Source: Fluviicola sp.
GTDB taxonomy: Bacteria > Bacteroidota > Bacteroidia > Flavobacteriales_D > Crocinitomicaceae
Direction of reading: 5' to 3'
Length of the DNA: 64,000 bases
NCBI RefSeq assembly: GCF_029266855.1
Contig: NZ_JAQSWB010000002.1
Span: forward strand, 608,106-672,105
Part shown: positions 8,398 to 17,793 of the stretch, one piece after another
Numbering within the stretch: the first letter of the stretch is position 1
Layout: the number at the start of each line of letters is the position of its first letter
The notes under the pieces: generated by a model
Told to the model about the DNA's origin: nothing
Databases searched by the model: none
Seen by the model: the letters and a program-made list of their open reading frames with translations, nothing else
Made by a program: the position numbers and the translations under genes

Positions 8398-9891
8398 ATG
8401 GGGCTAGTCCAAAAAGATGCTTTTAGAACAACAATTATTTCCTATTTTGGGATTCTAATTGGCTACCTGAATAAAGGTGTTTTGTTTTTGGCAATTCTTT
8501 CTACCGCTCAAATAGGATTGATCAACCTGATTATTTCGATAGGGACCTTGTTTGCCCAGCTGGCGAATTTTGGTGCTGTATATGCAACCTGGAAATTCTT
8601 TCCGTTCATGCGGAATGAAGGAAAAAAACACCACGGATTTCTTGCGTTCCTGTTGCTGATTGTCGGTATGGGAATCTTGACCTATTCTGCTTTGTACATC
8701 CTGTTCCGGGAACAGATCCAGGATGGCTACATCGAAAAATCGCCGATGTTCCTGGACTATTATTACTGGGTACTCCCGATCGGGATTTCGTATGTGCTCT
8801 TCATGGTTTTGGAAATCTACCTTCGCAGCCTTTACAAGAATATTATCGCAGTATTTGCTTATGAAGTCGTACTTCGCCTGGCTACAACCCTTATTCTGGT
8901 TCTAAAGTGGCTGGAACTGATTTCCTTTGAGCTCTTTGTAGGTTTGCACAGCCTTTTGTATATAATCCCGACAATGATCCTGGTTGTTTACCTTAAAAGG
9001 ATTAATGAGTTCAATGTAAAACTTTCTTCCATTCAAATTCCGAAAAGACTAAAGCGGATTGTCTTTTACTTTTCGTCTTTTTCATATATCAATACACTGG
9101 GGGCAGTTTGGGTCAATTCACTGGATGTACTAATGATAGCTCAGCTTGTGGGCTTAGCCGGAACAGGAGTTTTTACCACCGTTATTTTCCTGACTAGTGT
9201 ACTGCAGGTTCCATATAAATCGATTACGAGAGTAAGTGCCCCCTTAGTTTCTGATTACTGGAAACATAGGCAATTCGATAAGATGAAAGCATTGTATACT
9301 CAGGTTAGTTCGGTTTGCCTGGTGATTGGTTTGGCCATGTTCCTACTTTGCTGGGTAAACATCGAATTCCTGTTCTCATTCCTGAAACCTGAATTCAGGG
9401 AAGGTATCTGGGTATTCTTCTTCATTATGATGGGAAGACTGGTAGATATGTATTTCGGACTGAACGGAGCAATTTTTTCGACTTCCAAGAAATACCGCTA
9501 TGACGTCATTTTTACCCTGTTTTTGATAGTCGCGGTTTATCTGTTAAATTCCCTGATGATCCCGATGTGGGGAATTGTAGGTGCGGCCATTTCTACTTCA
9601 ATTGCGATGCTTGTCTATAATGTTGGAAGATTGTTGTTCGTATGGTATGTATACAAATTACATCCGTTCCACCGAAATCAATTTATTATTATCGGACTTG
9701 GTGTTGTGACTTTGTTTGCCGGACAGTTTACAGAAGGGCTAATAAACAACAAGTGGATCCAATTTTTGTTTGAATCCACTTTAGTCGTTGTTTTATTTTT
9801 TGGTCCGATTTATTTCTTCTCGCTGGAGAAAGAAACCATCAACTATATCCGAAAAGCACTTTTGTTTATTCGTTCAAAAGTACGCCGCTAA
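8398..9891 (+). CDS. Polysaccharide/O-unit flippase, Wzx (MATE/PST superfamily)
   Basis: A 497-residue polytopic membrane protein with about 12-14 hydrophobic segments spread over the whole length and short hydrophilic loops, typical of lipid-linked oligosaccharide flippases. The N-terminal segment (TIISYFGILIGYLNKGVLF) and the internal GLAGTGVFTTVIFL block with SITRVSAPLVSDYW resemble the polysaccharide biosynthesis protein family. It would move undecaprenyl-linked repeat units across the inner membrane. The gene has its own promoter, and its stop codon (9889-9891) directly abuts the stop of the convergent alaS gene with no spacer. No polymerase (Wzy) or ligase is visible in the window. Confidence 0.85.
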   Translation: MGLVQKDAFRTTIISYFGILIGYLNKGVLFLAILSTAQIGLINLIISIGTLFAQLANFGAVYATWKFFPFMRNEGKKHHGFLAFLLLIVGMGILTYSALYILFREQIQDGYIEKSPMFLDYYYWVLPIGISYVLFMVLEIYLRSLYKNIIAVFAYEVVLRLATTLILVLKWLELISFELFVGLHSLLYIIPTMILVVYLKRINEFNVKLSSIQIPKRLKRIVFYFSSFSYINTLGAVWVNSLDVLMIAQLVGLAGTGVFTTVIFLTSVLQVPYKSITRVSAPLVSDYWKHRQFDKMKALYTQVSSVCLVIGLAMFLLCWVNIEFLFSFLKPEFREGIWVFFFIMMGRLVDMYFGLNGAIFSTSKKYRYDVIFTLFLIVAVYLLNSLMIPMWGIVGAAISTSIAMLVYNVGRLLFVWYVYKLHPFHRNQFIIIGLGVVTLFAGQFTEGLINNKWIQFLFESTLVVVLFFGPIYFFSLEKETINYIRKALLFIRSKVRR

Positions 9892-12507
9892 TTAAGCAAT
9901 CGCTTGTTTGACAGCTTCGATAGCCTGGCTTAAGCCCGAAGCATTTTTACCTCCTGCAGTAGCGAAGAATGCTTGTCCGCCTCCGCCACCCTGGATCATT
10001 GATGCAACCGATTTCACCAGGTTTCCTGCATTCCATCCCTTTGTTGACACCAGGTTTTCGTCGACCAAAATACTGATAGCGCATTTGTCGTCTTCTTTCG
10101 ATCCGATCACTGCGAACAAATTGGAAACTTCGCCTTTCAACTGGAATAAAATATCTTTAACGGAACCGGCATCCAGATCAATAATGGATTCCAGGAATGA
10201 GAAGTCTCCTTTTGAAACAATTTTTGTCTTAAGATCCGCCTTCACCAATTTTGCCTGTTCTTTTTTGAAATTTTCAACTTGTTTCTGAAGCTGGTTGTTT
10301 TTGGAGATCAAGTCTTCAACTGCTTTTGAAACATCTTTCGGATTCTTCAGCAATTCATTTACCGACTTCAATTTTGATTCCTGGTCTGCATAATAACTTT
10401 CTACAGCTACATTGGTAATTGCCTCAATCCGGCGAATTCCCGCTGCAACAGCAGATTCGGACTGGATCTTGAATAAACCGATCTGTCCGGTGTTTTTAAC
10501 ATGTGTTCCTCCGCATAGCTCCACTGAGTCACCAAATTTGATAACGCGAACAGTATCTCCGTATTTTTCACCGAACAAAGCCATAGCCCCCATTTCGGTT
10601 GCGACTTCGATCGGAACATTGCGTTTCTCGTCCAGGTCAATGCTCGCACGAATGGCTTCACTTACCAACGATTCGATTTTTGCCAGTTCTTCATCTGTAA
10701 CTTTCGAGAAATGAGAAAAGTCAAAACGCAAATAGTTCGGATTTACCAATGATCCCTTTTGTTCAACATGTGGTCCGAGGACTGTTCTCAATGCGTGATG
10801 CAGTAAGTGTGTAGCCGAGTGATTATAAGCTGATAAATGACGTTTTTCCTTATTTACTTCTGCTGTAAATGGTTTGGATGGATCTCCGGGTAATGTTTCG
10901 GATAAATGAACGATCAGGTTGTTTTCTTTCTTTGTATCGAAGATCACCACTGATTCGGAATCATTGTAAATTCTTCCTGTATCGCCCACTTGTCCACCAC
11001 CTTCAGGATAGAAAGGGGTTTTGGAGAAAACCAATTGGTAGAATGTTTTTTGTTTTTGTGAAACCTTGCGGTATTTCACTATTTCAATCGCAGTTTCCAA
11101 ATAGTCATAACCAACGAATTCTTCTTCGGAATCTGTGAGTAATTGTACCCAGTCATCTGTTTCAATTGCTGTTGCTGCTCTTGATCGGTCTTTCTGTTTA
11201 CTCAATTCTGCATTGAAACCTGTCTCGTCAACTGAAAGGTCGTTTTCGCGGGCAATCAGACTGGTTAAGTCGAAAGGGAAACCGTAAGTATCATACAATT
11301 CAAAAATTGCCGGTCCTACCAATGTTGTTGAGTTAGCGTTTTTTGCGGAAGCAATCAATCCTTCAATACGCTTGATTCCCTGCTCCAAAGTTCTGAAAAA
11401 TGACAATTCTTCTTCACGAATGACCTTTTCAACCAATTCGCGTTGTTTGATCAGTTCGGAGAAAGGATCTCCCATTGTTTCGGAAAGAATAACCGATAAT
11501 CCCGAAAGGAATGGTTCTTTCAATCCCAGTGTTTGGTATCCGTAGCGAACTGCACGTCTCAAAATCCGGCGAATCACATATCCTGCTCCGGTATTGGATG
11601 GCAATTGTCCGTCTGCAATAGAGAAAGCAATGGCGCGCACGTGGTCTGCGATCACACGTAAAGCAATATCTGTTGTTTCGTTTTCTCCGTATTTCTTTCC
11701 GGAAATACGTTCCATGTGCCGGATCAACGTTTGGAAAAGGTCGATATCGTAATTGGAAGTTTTGTCCTGAAGAGTCATGGCTAAACGCTCCAATCCCATT
11801 CCTGTATCTACATGAGTTGCAGGAAGAGATTCCAGGCTTCCGTCTGCTTTCCGGTTGAATTGCATGAACACGTTGTTCCAGATCTCGATCACTTGCGGGT
11901 GATCCTCATTCACATATTGTTTTCCGTCTCCTTTTGCACGTTCTGCTTCCGGGCGATTATCTACATGGATTTCAGTACAAGGTCCGCATGGTCCCGTATC
12001 ACCCATCTCCCAGAAATTGTCTTTTTTGGAAGCAAGGATAATGCGGTCTTCTGCTATGAATTTTTTCCAGATGTCGTACGATTCCTGGTCTCTTGGAACA
12101 CCATCTTTTTCGTCTCCTTCAAAAATAGTAACATACAGGCGGTCTTTCGGAATTTTATAGACTTCTGTCAGTAATTCCCAAGCCCAGGTAATTGCATCTT
12201 CCTTGAAATAATCTCCGAAGGACCAGTTTCCGAGCATTTCGAACATGGTATGATGATAGGTGTCAACACCTACTTCTTCCAAGTCGTTGTGCTTTCCGGA
12301 AACACGTAAGCATTTTTGAGAATTGGCGACACGACGGTTTTTTGGAACTGCATTTCCAAGGAAAAAATCCTTGAATTGGTTCATTCCGGCGTTCGTAAAC
12401 ATCAAGGTTGGGTCATTTTTCACAACCATTGGTGCTGAAGGAACTATCTGGTGTCCTTTCGACGCAAAAAAATCAAAAAACTGCTTGCGAATTTCGTGTA
12501 CTGTCAT
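9892..12507 (-). CDS. alaS: Alanyl-tRNA synthetase
   Basis: Full-length 871-residue class II synthetase that charges tRNA-Ala and edits Ser/Gly-tRNA-Ala. The N-terminal catalytic domain opens with RKQFFDFFASKGH and contains NSQKCLRVSGKHNDLEEVG and GMGLERLAM. The editing domain has the zinc-ligand HSATHLLHHAL and CGGTH motifs, and the C-terminal DHHA1 domain carries the glycine run GGGGGQAFFATAGG. All catalytic blocks are present, so it should be active. It is monocistronic as far as can be seen, with a TAAATTTG element 45 bases upstream of the ATG. Confidence 0.98.
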   Translation of the reverse strand: MTVHEIRKQFFDFFASKGHQIVPSAPMVVKNDPTLMFTNAGMNQFKDFFLGNAVPKNRRVANSQKCLRVSGKHNDLEEVGVDTYHHTMFEMLGNWSFGDYFKEDAITWAWELLTEVYKIPKDRLYVTIFEGDEKDGVPRDQESYDIWKKFIAEDRIILASKKDNFWEMGDTGPCGPCTEIHVDNRPEAERAKGDGKQYVNEDHPQVIEIWNNVFMQFNRKADGSLESLPATHVDTGMGLERLAMTLQDKTSNYDIDLFQTLIRHMERISGKKYGENETTDIALRVIADHVRAIAFSIADGQLPSNTGAGYVIRRILRRAVRYGYQTLGLKEPFLSGLSVILSETMGDPFSELIKQRELVEKVIREEELSFFRTLEQGIKRIEGLIASAKNANSTTLVGPAIFELYDTYGFPFDLTSLIARENDLSVDETGFNAELSKQKDRSRAATAIETDDWVQLLTDSEEEFVGYDYLETAIEIVKYRKVSQKQKTFYQLVFSKTPFYPEGGGQVGDTGRIYNDSESVVIFDTKKENNLIVHLSETLPGDPSKPFTAEVNKEKRHLSAYNHSATHLLHHALRTVLGPHVEQKGSLVNPNYLRFDFSHFSKVTDEELAKIESLVSEAIRASIDLDEKRNVPIEVATEMGAMALFGEKYGDTVRVIKFGDSVELCGGTHVKNTGQIGLFKIQSESAVAAGIRRIEAITNVAVESYYADQESKLKSVNELLKNPKDVSKAVEDLISKNNQLQKQVENFKKEQAKLVKADLKTKIVSKGDFSFLESIIDLDAGSVKDILFQLKGEVSNLFAVIGSKEDDKCAISILVDENLVSTKGWNAGNLVKSVASMIQGGGGGQAFFATAGGKNASGLSQAIEAVKQAIA

Positions 12508-12551
12508 TGCTGTTAACTTGTGAACTAGCGTTCAATAATATTTAATGAGCG

Positions 12552-12559
12552 CAAATTTA
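12552..12559 (-). promoter_or_regulatory. -7 promoter element for alaS
   Basis: On the minus strand TAAATTTG matches TAnnTTTG and lies 45 bases upstream of the alaS ATG, within the 98-base gap to the upstream ubiB-family gene. No clear -33 partner was found. Confidence 0.45.
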
Positions 12560-12605
12560 GTCGAATAAGTCAATTTTGCAGATGAAAATCCCCGAAATAT
12601 TTAGA

Positions 12606-14291
12606 TTACTTGGCCCTATACATTAATCGAAGCACAACAAAAACGCAGATAACTATTGTTGTTACAAAGAATACATCCGGGAAATTTCCGAAAACTTCCT
12701 GTAAAATAGGTTTTCCATTTTTGTAGATCACCGTTTTCACATTGAAGATCTTCAAAAGAGTTGCACAAATCAATAAAATTCCAAGCAGCATAATAGACCC
12801 GAAACGGTATATGTGTCTTCTGATCTCCGTGTTTCCAATCGTGTTTCCTTCTTCTCCCAGTTTGATGTTGTGGCGAAGCCCCTCGTGTTTGAAGCTGGTC
12901 ACGATAGCTTTGATGTCTTTTGGAAGTGTCTCTACCAGGTAAAGGTAGTCTTCAGCAGAACTGATGATTTTCGATTTAATATTTTTCCATCCGAAACGTT
13001 CCTTGATTTTTTCCACCGCATAGGGTTTCACCATGGCGATCATGTCTAATTTTACGTGAAGTGATTCAGCTACTTTCTGGATGGTCACCAATGTTTTTAG
13101 TAGCATATACAGGTTGCTCGGAATTGTGATGCCGTATTTCATCAATAACTTGAACGTATCGGTGAACAAGCCTGAAATATCAACTTCATTGTAAGAATAA
13201 TAGGTGTATTTCAGCGTCAGTTCCTTAATCTCGAATTCGAGACTTTCCATTTCGCGGAAGTTTTCTACTTCGGTCAGTTTCAAAAGGGCTTTGGCAATTT
13301 TATGAGGCGCGTTCTCTGAGAACCCGATCAGGAAATCGATCAAACCATCAATTTGTTTTGGCTTTAAACTCGCACACATCCCGAAATCTATCAGGACCAA
13401 TTGATTGTTGTGCCGGATAAACATATTGCCGGCATGCGGATCTGCATGGAAAAAACCGTGTCTCAGGATCATGGTTAAAATAACGTTCACACCGTTTTCT
13501 GCAATCGTTCTCGGATCAAATCCCTTTGCTACAAGATTAGCAAGGTTGTCAGGCGGTTCCCCTTCGATGTACTCCATGATCAGCAACTTCGAAGTTGAAT
13601 ATTTACTGTAAACTTTAGGAACATAAACACGTCCGTCGTCTTTGAACATGTGTGTAAAACGCATCATGTTGGAAAGCTCATTCATGAAATCCAGTTCTTT
13701 CAGGATGGTTTCTCCAAAATCTTCAATAAAACGGATTAAGTTGAAATTACTGATCTCGGGATACTGATCCTGGATTTTTCGGGCAAAAATTTGAAGCAGT
13801 TTGATGTCCAGACGGATCTTGTTCCGGATATTCGGACGCTGTACTTTCAATACAACTCTTTGTCCGGTATGCAGAGTAGCCAGGTATACCTGGGCAATGG
13901 AAGCCGAAGCAATATGCTCTTCGTTGAATTCGGAAAAAACAGTGTCAATTGGAGCACCGATTTCATTCTCAATGATTTTAATGGCAATGTCATCGGGAAT
14001 GGGCCGGGCGGAGGATTGTAATTTTTTCAATTCCATTCGCAATCCCTCCGATGCTATGTCGGGCCGGTCTGCAAGGATCTGTCCGAATTTGATAAATGTT
14101 GGACCAAGATCTTCAATAATAAGTCGTAAGCGCTCGGATCGGGTCTTCCTGTTTTTACCTCTGGGATCGAAAATTACTCTTAATGGACCCGTAGTTAGCC
14201 AGTTGGCGATGTAATGTCCTGCGATGATTCGAATGATCGACAGTAATCTAAAAAAATTCTTAAGACTTGAACTAAAGCGAAAGATCCACAT
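12606..14291 (-). CDS. UbiB/ABC1/AarF-family atypical kinase
   Basis: A 561-residue member of the ABC1 (UbiB) protein-kinase-like family linked to quinone biosynthesis or lipid homeostasis. It shows the diagnostic N-terminal block FIKFGQILADRPD (KxGQ motif), the VVLKVQRPNI lysine, ELDFMNELSNMMRF, EYIEGEPP, the catalytic loop HADPHAGNMFIR and the metal-binding DFGMCA. Two hydrophobic helices close the protein, anchoring it in the inner membrane as in E. coli UbiB. This phylum makes menaquinone, so a role in menaquinone rather than ubiquinone metabolism is likely. Its own promoter-like TACATTTG lies 18 bases upstream of the ATG. Confidence 0.92.
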   Translation of the reverse strand: MWIFRFSSSLKNFFRLLSIIRIIAGHYIANWLTTGPLRVIFDPRGKNRKTRSERLRLIIEDLGPTFIKFGQILADRPDIASEGLRMELKKLQSSARPIPDDIAIKIIENEIGAPIDTVFSEFNEEHIASASIAQVYLATLHTGQRVVLKVQRPNIRNKIRLDIKLLQIFARKIQDQYPEISNFNLIRFIEDFGETILKELDFMNELSNMMRFTHMFKDDGRVYVPKVYSKYSTSKLLIMEYIEGEPPDNLANLVAKGFDPRTIAENGVNVILTMILRHGFFHADPHAGNMFIRHNNQLVLIDFGMCASLKPKQIDGLIDFLIGFSENAPHKIAKALLKLTEVENFREMESLEFEIKELTLKYTYYSYNEVDISGLFTDTFKLLMKYGITIPSNLYMLLKTLVTIQKVAESLHVKLDMIAMVKPYAVEKIKERFGWKNIKSKIISSAEDYLYLVETLPKDIKAIVTSFKHEGLRHNIKLGEEGNTIGNTEIRRHIYRFGSIMLLGILLICATLLKIFNVKTVIYKNGKPILQEVFGNFPDVFFVTTIVICVFVVLRLMYRAK

Positions 14292-14309
14292 ACAGAACGA
14301 TATTTATAT

Positions 14310-14317
14310 CAAATGTA
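14310..14317 (-). promoter_or_regulatory. -7 promoter element for the UbiB-family gene
   Basis: TACATTTG on the minus strand, 18 bases upstream of the ATG at 14291, matches TAnnTTTG. A divergent TATCTTTA element serves the permease gene about 80 bases away. Confidence 0.45.
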
Positions 14318-14398
14318 ACTTAAAGTTTAGTATAGTATGAGAAGGTAAGTGAAATTCAGAACAATTATTTAGATTTTAGCATTCATTCACATTTTTTC

Positions 14399-14406
14399 TA
14401 TCTTTA
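14399..14406 (+). promoter_or_regulatory. -7 promoter-like element for the permease gene
   Basis: TATCTTTA differs by one base from TAnnTTTG and ends 32 bases before the ATG at 14439. It faces away from the UbiB-family gene promoter. Confidence 0.35.
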
Positions 14407-14438
14407 GCCACTTGAAAACTGAAAAACTATAATATACA

Positions 14439-15974
14439 ATGGCTAAAAATATATGGCGGGTAAAGCCGATGAGTGCCTTTGAGGCAGACATGAAGAAAAA
14501 CGACTTAAAACGCGTGTTAACTAAGTGGGGATTAACTTCTTTAGGGATTGGGGCAATTATCGGTGGAGGAATTTTTACCTTAACTGGTATTGCGGCTCAT
14601 AATCATGCCGGACCAGCTTTAGCGATTGCTTTTGCTATTGCAGGTGTTGGGTGTTTGTTTGCCTCACTGTGTTATGCTGAATTTGCTTCTGTTTTACCGG
14701 TGGAAGGAAGCGCTTATGCTTATTCCTATGGAACGATGGGAGAGGTGTTTGCCTGGATTATCGGATGGAATTTGATTTTGGAATACATGATGGGTGCTAC
14801 AACCGTTGCAGTAGCATGGAGTGGTTATTTTGAAAAGCTCCTCCATCAATGCGGTATACATCCCCCCATGTGGCTCATGAATGATCCTGTTACTGCTGCT
14901 CAAAAAGCACATGATGCCGGAATAGCTGCACCTGGTTTTGCATTTAATCTTCCTGCATTCCTGATTACCTGGGTTGTAACATCTATTTTGGTAAAAGGAA
15001 TTAAAGAAGCTGCAAAAACAAATAACCTGATCGTAATTTTAAAATTAGCTGTTGTATTGTTTGTGATTTTTGTTGGATTCTTCTTTATTGATACGGCTAA
15101 TTACACACCATTTGTGCCTAAAGCTGAAGTGATCGATGGTGTTTCTCACTACGGTTGGGGATTTGGTGGAGTACTGACAGCTGCAAGTATTGTATTCTTT
15201 GCATACATTGGCTTTGACGCAGTTTCAACACAATCCGGTGAAGCGATCAATCCGAAAAAAGATGTTCCTTTTGCAATTATTGCATCCCTGATTATTTGTA
15301 CGGTATTGTATATCGCCGTTTCACTTGTATTAACAGGAATGGTAGGATTTAAGGATCTGGATATTAAAGCTCCTGTTGCTTCGGCTTTTGAAGGAATCGG
15401 AATGCCCTGGGCAACGGTTCTCATAACAATTGCTGCTGTAGCGGGCTTGACTTCTGTAATGCTTGTAATGATGTTAGGTCAGACACGCGTTTTCTTAGGA
15501 ATGGCTAAAGACGGCTTATTGCCGTTCAAAATCTTTGGAGTGGTACATAAGAAATTTAAAACACCTTATAGAAGTACCTTGATCGTTGGTTTAATTATTT
15601 CAATTGTTGCTTCATTAACTCCAATTGATAAGGTTGCTGAAATGTGTAGTATGGGAACCTTATTGGCCTTCTCCATGATTTCGGTTGCCGTTCTGATCTT
15701 GAGAATTAAGCAGCCTGATCTGCCACGACCTTTTAGAACACCATTCTTACCGGTTGTTTCGATTTTAGGAACACTATTTAATGTTGGTTTGATGTTTTTC
15801 GTGAAACCGGAAACGTGGGTGGCATTTTTAATCTGGACAGCTTTAGGCTTTTTAGTGTATTTCGCTTACAGTAGAAGACACAGTAAAGTCAACCAGTTTA
15901 ATTTCGAACAATCATTGGGTGGACATGACGCCATTGTGAATGTTTCGGAAAACCTAACTGACGACGATAAATAG
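14439..15974 (+). CDS. APC-superfamily amino-acid permease (CAT-like)
   Basis: A 511-residue inner-membrane transporter with about 12 or more predicted membrane segments. The first helix carries the substrate-binding GIGAIIGGGIFTLTG with the unwound GxGIF core characteristic of LeuT-fold APC transporters. Later blocks CYAEFASVLPVEGSAYAYSY and FFAYIGFDAVSTQSGEAINP are typical of the cationic amino-acid/YfnA-like branch. It is likely an amino acid:proton symporter; the substrate cannot be assigned. A strong intrinsic terminator follows 21 bases after the stop. A second APC permease begins just after that terminator, so the pair is adjacent but not necessarily co-transcribed. Confidence 0.9.
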   Translation: MAKNIWRVKPMSAFEADMKKNDLKRVLTKWGLTSLGIGAIIGGGIFTLTGIAAHNHAGPALAIAFAIAGVGCLFASLCYAEFASVLPVEGSAYAYSYGTMGEVFAWIIGWNLILEYMMGATTVAVAWSGYFEKLLHQCGIHPPMWLMNDPVTAAQKAHDAGIAAPGFAFNLPAFLITWVVTSILVKGIKEAAKTNNLIVILKLAVVLFVIFVGFFFIDTANYTPFVPKAEVIDGVSHYGWGFGGVLTAASIVFFAYIGFDAVSTQSGEAINPKKDVPFAIIASLIICTVLYIAVSLVLTGMVGFKDLDIKAPVASAFEGIGMPWATVLITIAAVAGLTSVMLVMMLGQTRVFLGMAKDGLLPFKIFGVVHKKFKTPYRSTLIVGLIISIVASLTPIDKVAEMCSMGTLLAFSMISVAVLILRIKQPDLPRPFRTPFLPVVSILGTLFNVGLMFFVKPETWVAFLIWTALGFLVYFAYSRRHSKVNQFNFEQSLGGHDAIVNVSENLTDDDK

Positions 15975-15995
15975 AAGAAAATTATTTAGATAATT

Positions 15996-16027
15996 GTCCT
16001 GCTTCGCCTGAAGCAGGACTTTTTTTT
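15996..16027 (+). terminator. Rho-independent terminator between two permease genes
   Basis: GTCCTGCTTC (15996-16005) pairs perfectly with GAAGCAGGAC (16010-16019) over 10 bp around a 4-base loop and is followed by eight T residues. It ends six bases before the next ATG. Confidence 0.9.
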
Positions 16028-16032
16028 GACTT

Positions 16033-17505
16033 ATGGAAGAAAACAACACTAAAAAATCGCTCGGACTACTCGATGCTACTTTCCTGGTTGCGGGAAGTAT
16101 GATCGGTTCGGGAATATTCATCGTCTCGTCGGAAATGTCACGTGATTTGGGAAGCTCCGGATGGTTGCTTTTCACCTGGCTGATCACCGGTGTGATTACC
16201 CTTTTCGGAGCCTTGAGTTATGGTGAACTGGCTGCGATGTTCCCAAAAGCAGGCGGACAATTTGTTTATATCCGGGAAGCTTGGGGTAAGTTGCCTTCAT
16301 TTCTTTACGGTTGGACCACTTTTGCTGTCATACAGACTGGAGTAATTGCTGCTGTAGGTGTAGCATTCGGGAAATTTGCAGGAGTTTTCTTTCCCGTTTT
16401 AGTGGATAAAACGCTGTTTGAATATGGTGCTGTGAAGATTAACGGCGCAAATTTCGTTGGAGTCGGTACAATTCTGCTATTGACAATTATAAACGTTCGC
16501 GGAATCAATTACGGAAAGATCATCCAGGCCATATTCACAAGTTCTAAGTTGATTGCTCTGGCTGTTTTAATTGTTGCTGGAATCATTGTCGGATTCTATT
16601 CCGGTTTTTTTGATGAGAATTTCCACAATATGTGGGAAGCAAGCTCCACAAAAAAGCAGGCAGACGGAAGCTGGCTGACGACGGATCTGGCCGGGGTCGG
16701 ATTAATGATCGTTCTTTCTACAACCATTATCAATTCTTTGTTTTCTTCTGATGCCTGGAATAACGTGACCTTCATTGCGGGAGATATCCGTAATCCTGAA
16801 AAGAATTTGCCACGCGCCTTATTCCTGGGAACATTCATCGTAACCATTTTATATATTTTGGCGAATGTGGCTTACCTGGGATTACTTCCGCTTCACGGAA
16901 CTCCTTTTGAAGGTGATTTTGTCTATACAAAAGAAGCGGTTCAGTCCACCGGGATTCAGTTTGCAAGTTCGGATCGGGTAGGGACTTCGGCTGCTTATAT
17001 GCTGTTTGGAAATGTTGCAAATCTGCTGATGGCAATCCTGATTATGATTTCCACTTTCGGATGTAATAATGGATTGATCATGGCAGGTTCCCGTTTGTTT
17101 TATGCCATGTCAAAAGATGGTTTGTTCTTTAGCAAGGCGAGCAAATTGAATCGCTTTGGTGTTCCGGCCTGGGCCATGTGGATCCAAAGCTTGTGGGCTA
17201 TTGCCTTGTGTTTCTCCGGTTCTTATGGTATCCTGATCAAATTCGCAACTTTCGGATCGATGGTTTTCTATATTGTCACGATCCTGGGACTGTTCAAATT
17301 GAGAAGAACCATGCCGGATGCTCACAGACCTTACAAGGCCTTTGGTTACCCTGTCATTCCGTTTCTCTATTTGGTCTTTGCAGCAGTGATCTGTGTTTCT
17401 CTGACATTGTTTACTTTCTGGGACACCTTCGGAAGTATTTTGCTTATCCTGGCCGGTATTCCGATTTATTACCTGGTGTTTAAGAAGAAAGAGGCAATAG
17501 AATAA
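16033..17505 (+). CDS. APC-superfamily amino-acid permease (LAT-like)
   Basis: A 490-residue inner-membrane transporter with about 12 hydrophobic segments. Helix 1 has FLVAGSMIGSGIFIVSSEMS with the GSGIF unwound motif, followed by GALSYGELAAMFPKAGGQFV and later FSSDAWNNVTFIAGDIRNPE, which place it in the L-type amino-acid exchanger-like branch, different from its upstream neighbour. The ATG lies only six bases after the terminator T-run of the previous gene, so either some read-through feeds it or transcription starts within the terminator region with almost no leader. The substrate is unknown. A 252-base gap with no gene follows. Confidence 0.9.
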   Translation: MEENNTKKSLGLLDATFLVAGSMIGSGIFIVSSEMSRDLGSSGWLLFTWLITGVITLFGALSYGELAAMFPKAGGQFVYIREAWGKLPSFLYGWTTFAVIQTGVIAAVGVAFGKFAGVFFPVLVDKTLFEYGAVKINGANFVGVGTILLLTIINVRGINYGKIIQAIFTSSKLIALAVLIVAGIIVGFYSGFFDENFHNMWEASSTKKQADGSWLTTDLAGVGLMIVLSTTIINSLFSSDAWNNVTFIAGDIRNPEKNLPRALFLGTFIVTILYILANVAYLGLLPLHGTPFEGDFVYTKEAVQSTGIQFASSDRVGTSAAYMLFGNVANLLMAILIMISTFGCNNGLIMAGSRLFYAMSKDGLFFSKASKLNRFGVPAWAMWIQSLWAIALCFSGSYGILIKFATFGSMVFYIVTILGLFKLRRTMPDAHRPYKAFGYPVIPFLYLVFAAVICVSLTLFTFWDTFGSILLILAGIPIYYLVFKKKEAIE

Positions 17506-17738
17506 TTCCCGGCTGAAAACAATTCTTTTGTTTATTGGTCGCCGGAACATGCAGCTACCACGGTTCGCCATTTTAACGAATTAGCGAATAGACTAAATTG
17601 TGACTGCTATAAGATAACCTTTACGAATTATGACAAAATGACATAATGAGTAACACGGATTTGCCAGGTTCGTCAGTCATTTTTCGTCCGGAAGTTTAAA
17701 AACTGCCATTTTTGACAGGAAAAGGACCAAAGTATGTA

Positions 17739-17754
17739 CTGGCATAACCTTTGA
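17739..17754 (+). promoter_or_regulatory. Promoter candidate for dnaK: sigma-54-like element overlapping an imperfect -7 element
   Basis: CTGGCATAACCTTTGA has TGGCA and TTG at the exact spacing of a -24/-12 sigma-54 site, but the invariant GC at -12 is GA. The same bases contain TAACCTTTG, a TAnnTTTG element with one extra base. Either reading puts the transcription start after 17758 and before the ATG at 17794. Neither match is perfect. Confidence 0.3.
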
Positions 17755-17793
17755 CTTATGGAAGGAAATTCGAAAAACGAAAAAATAAATAAA

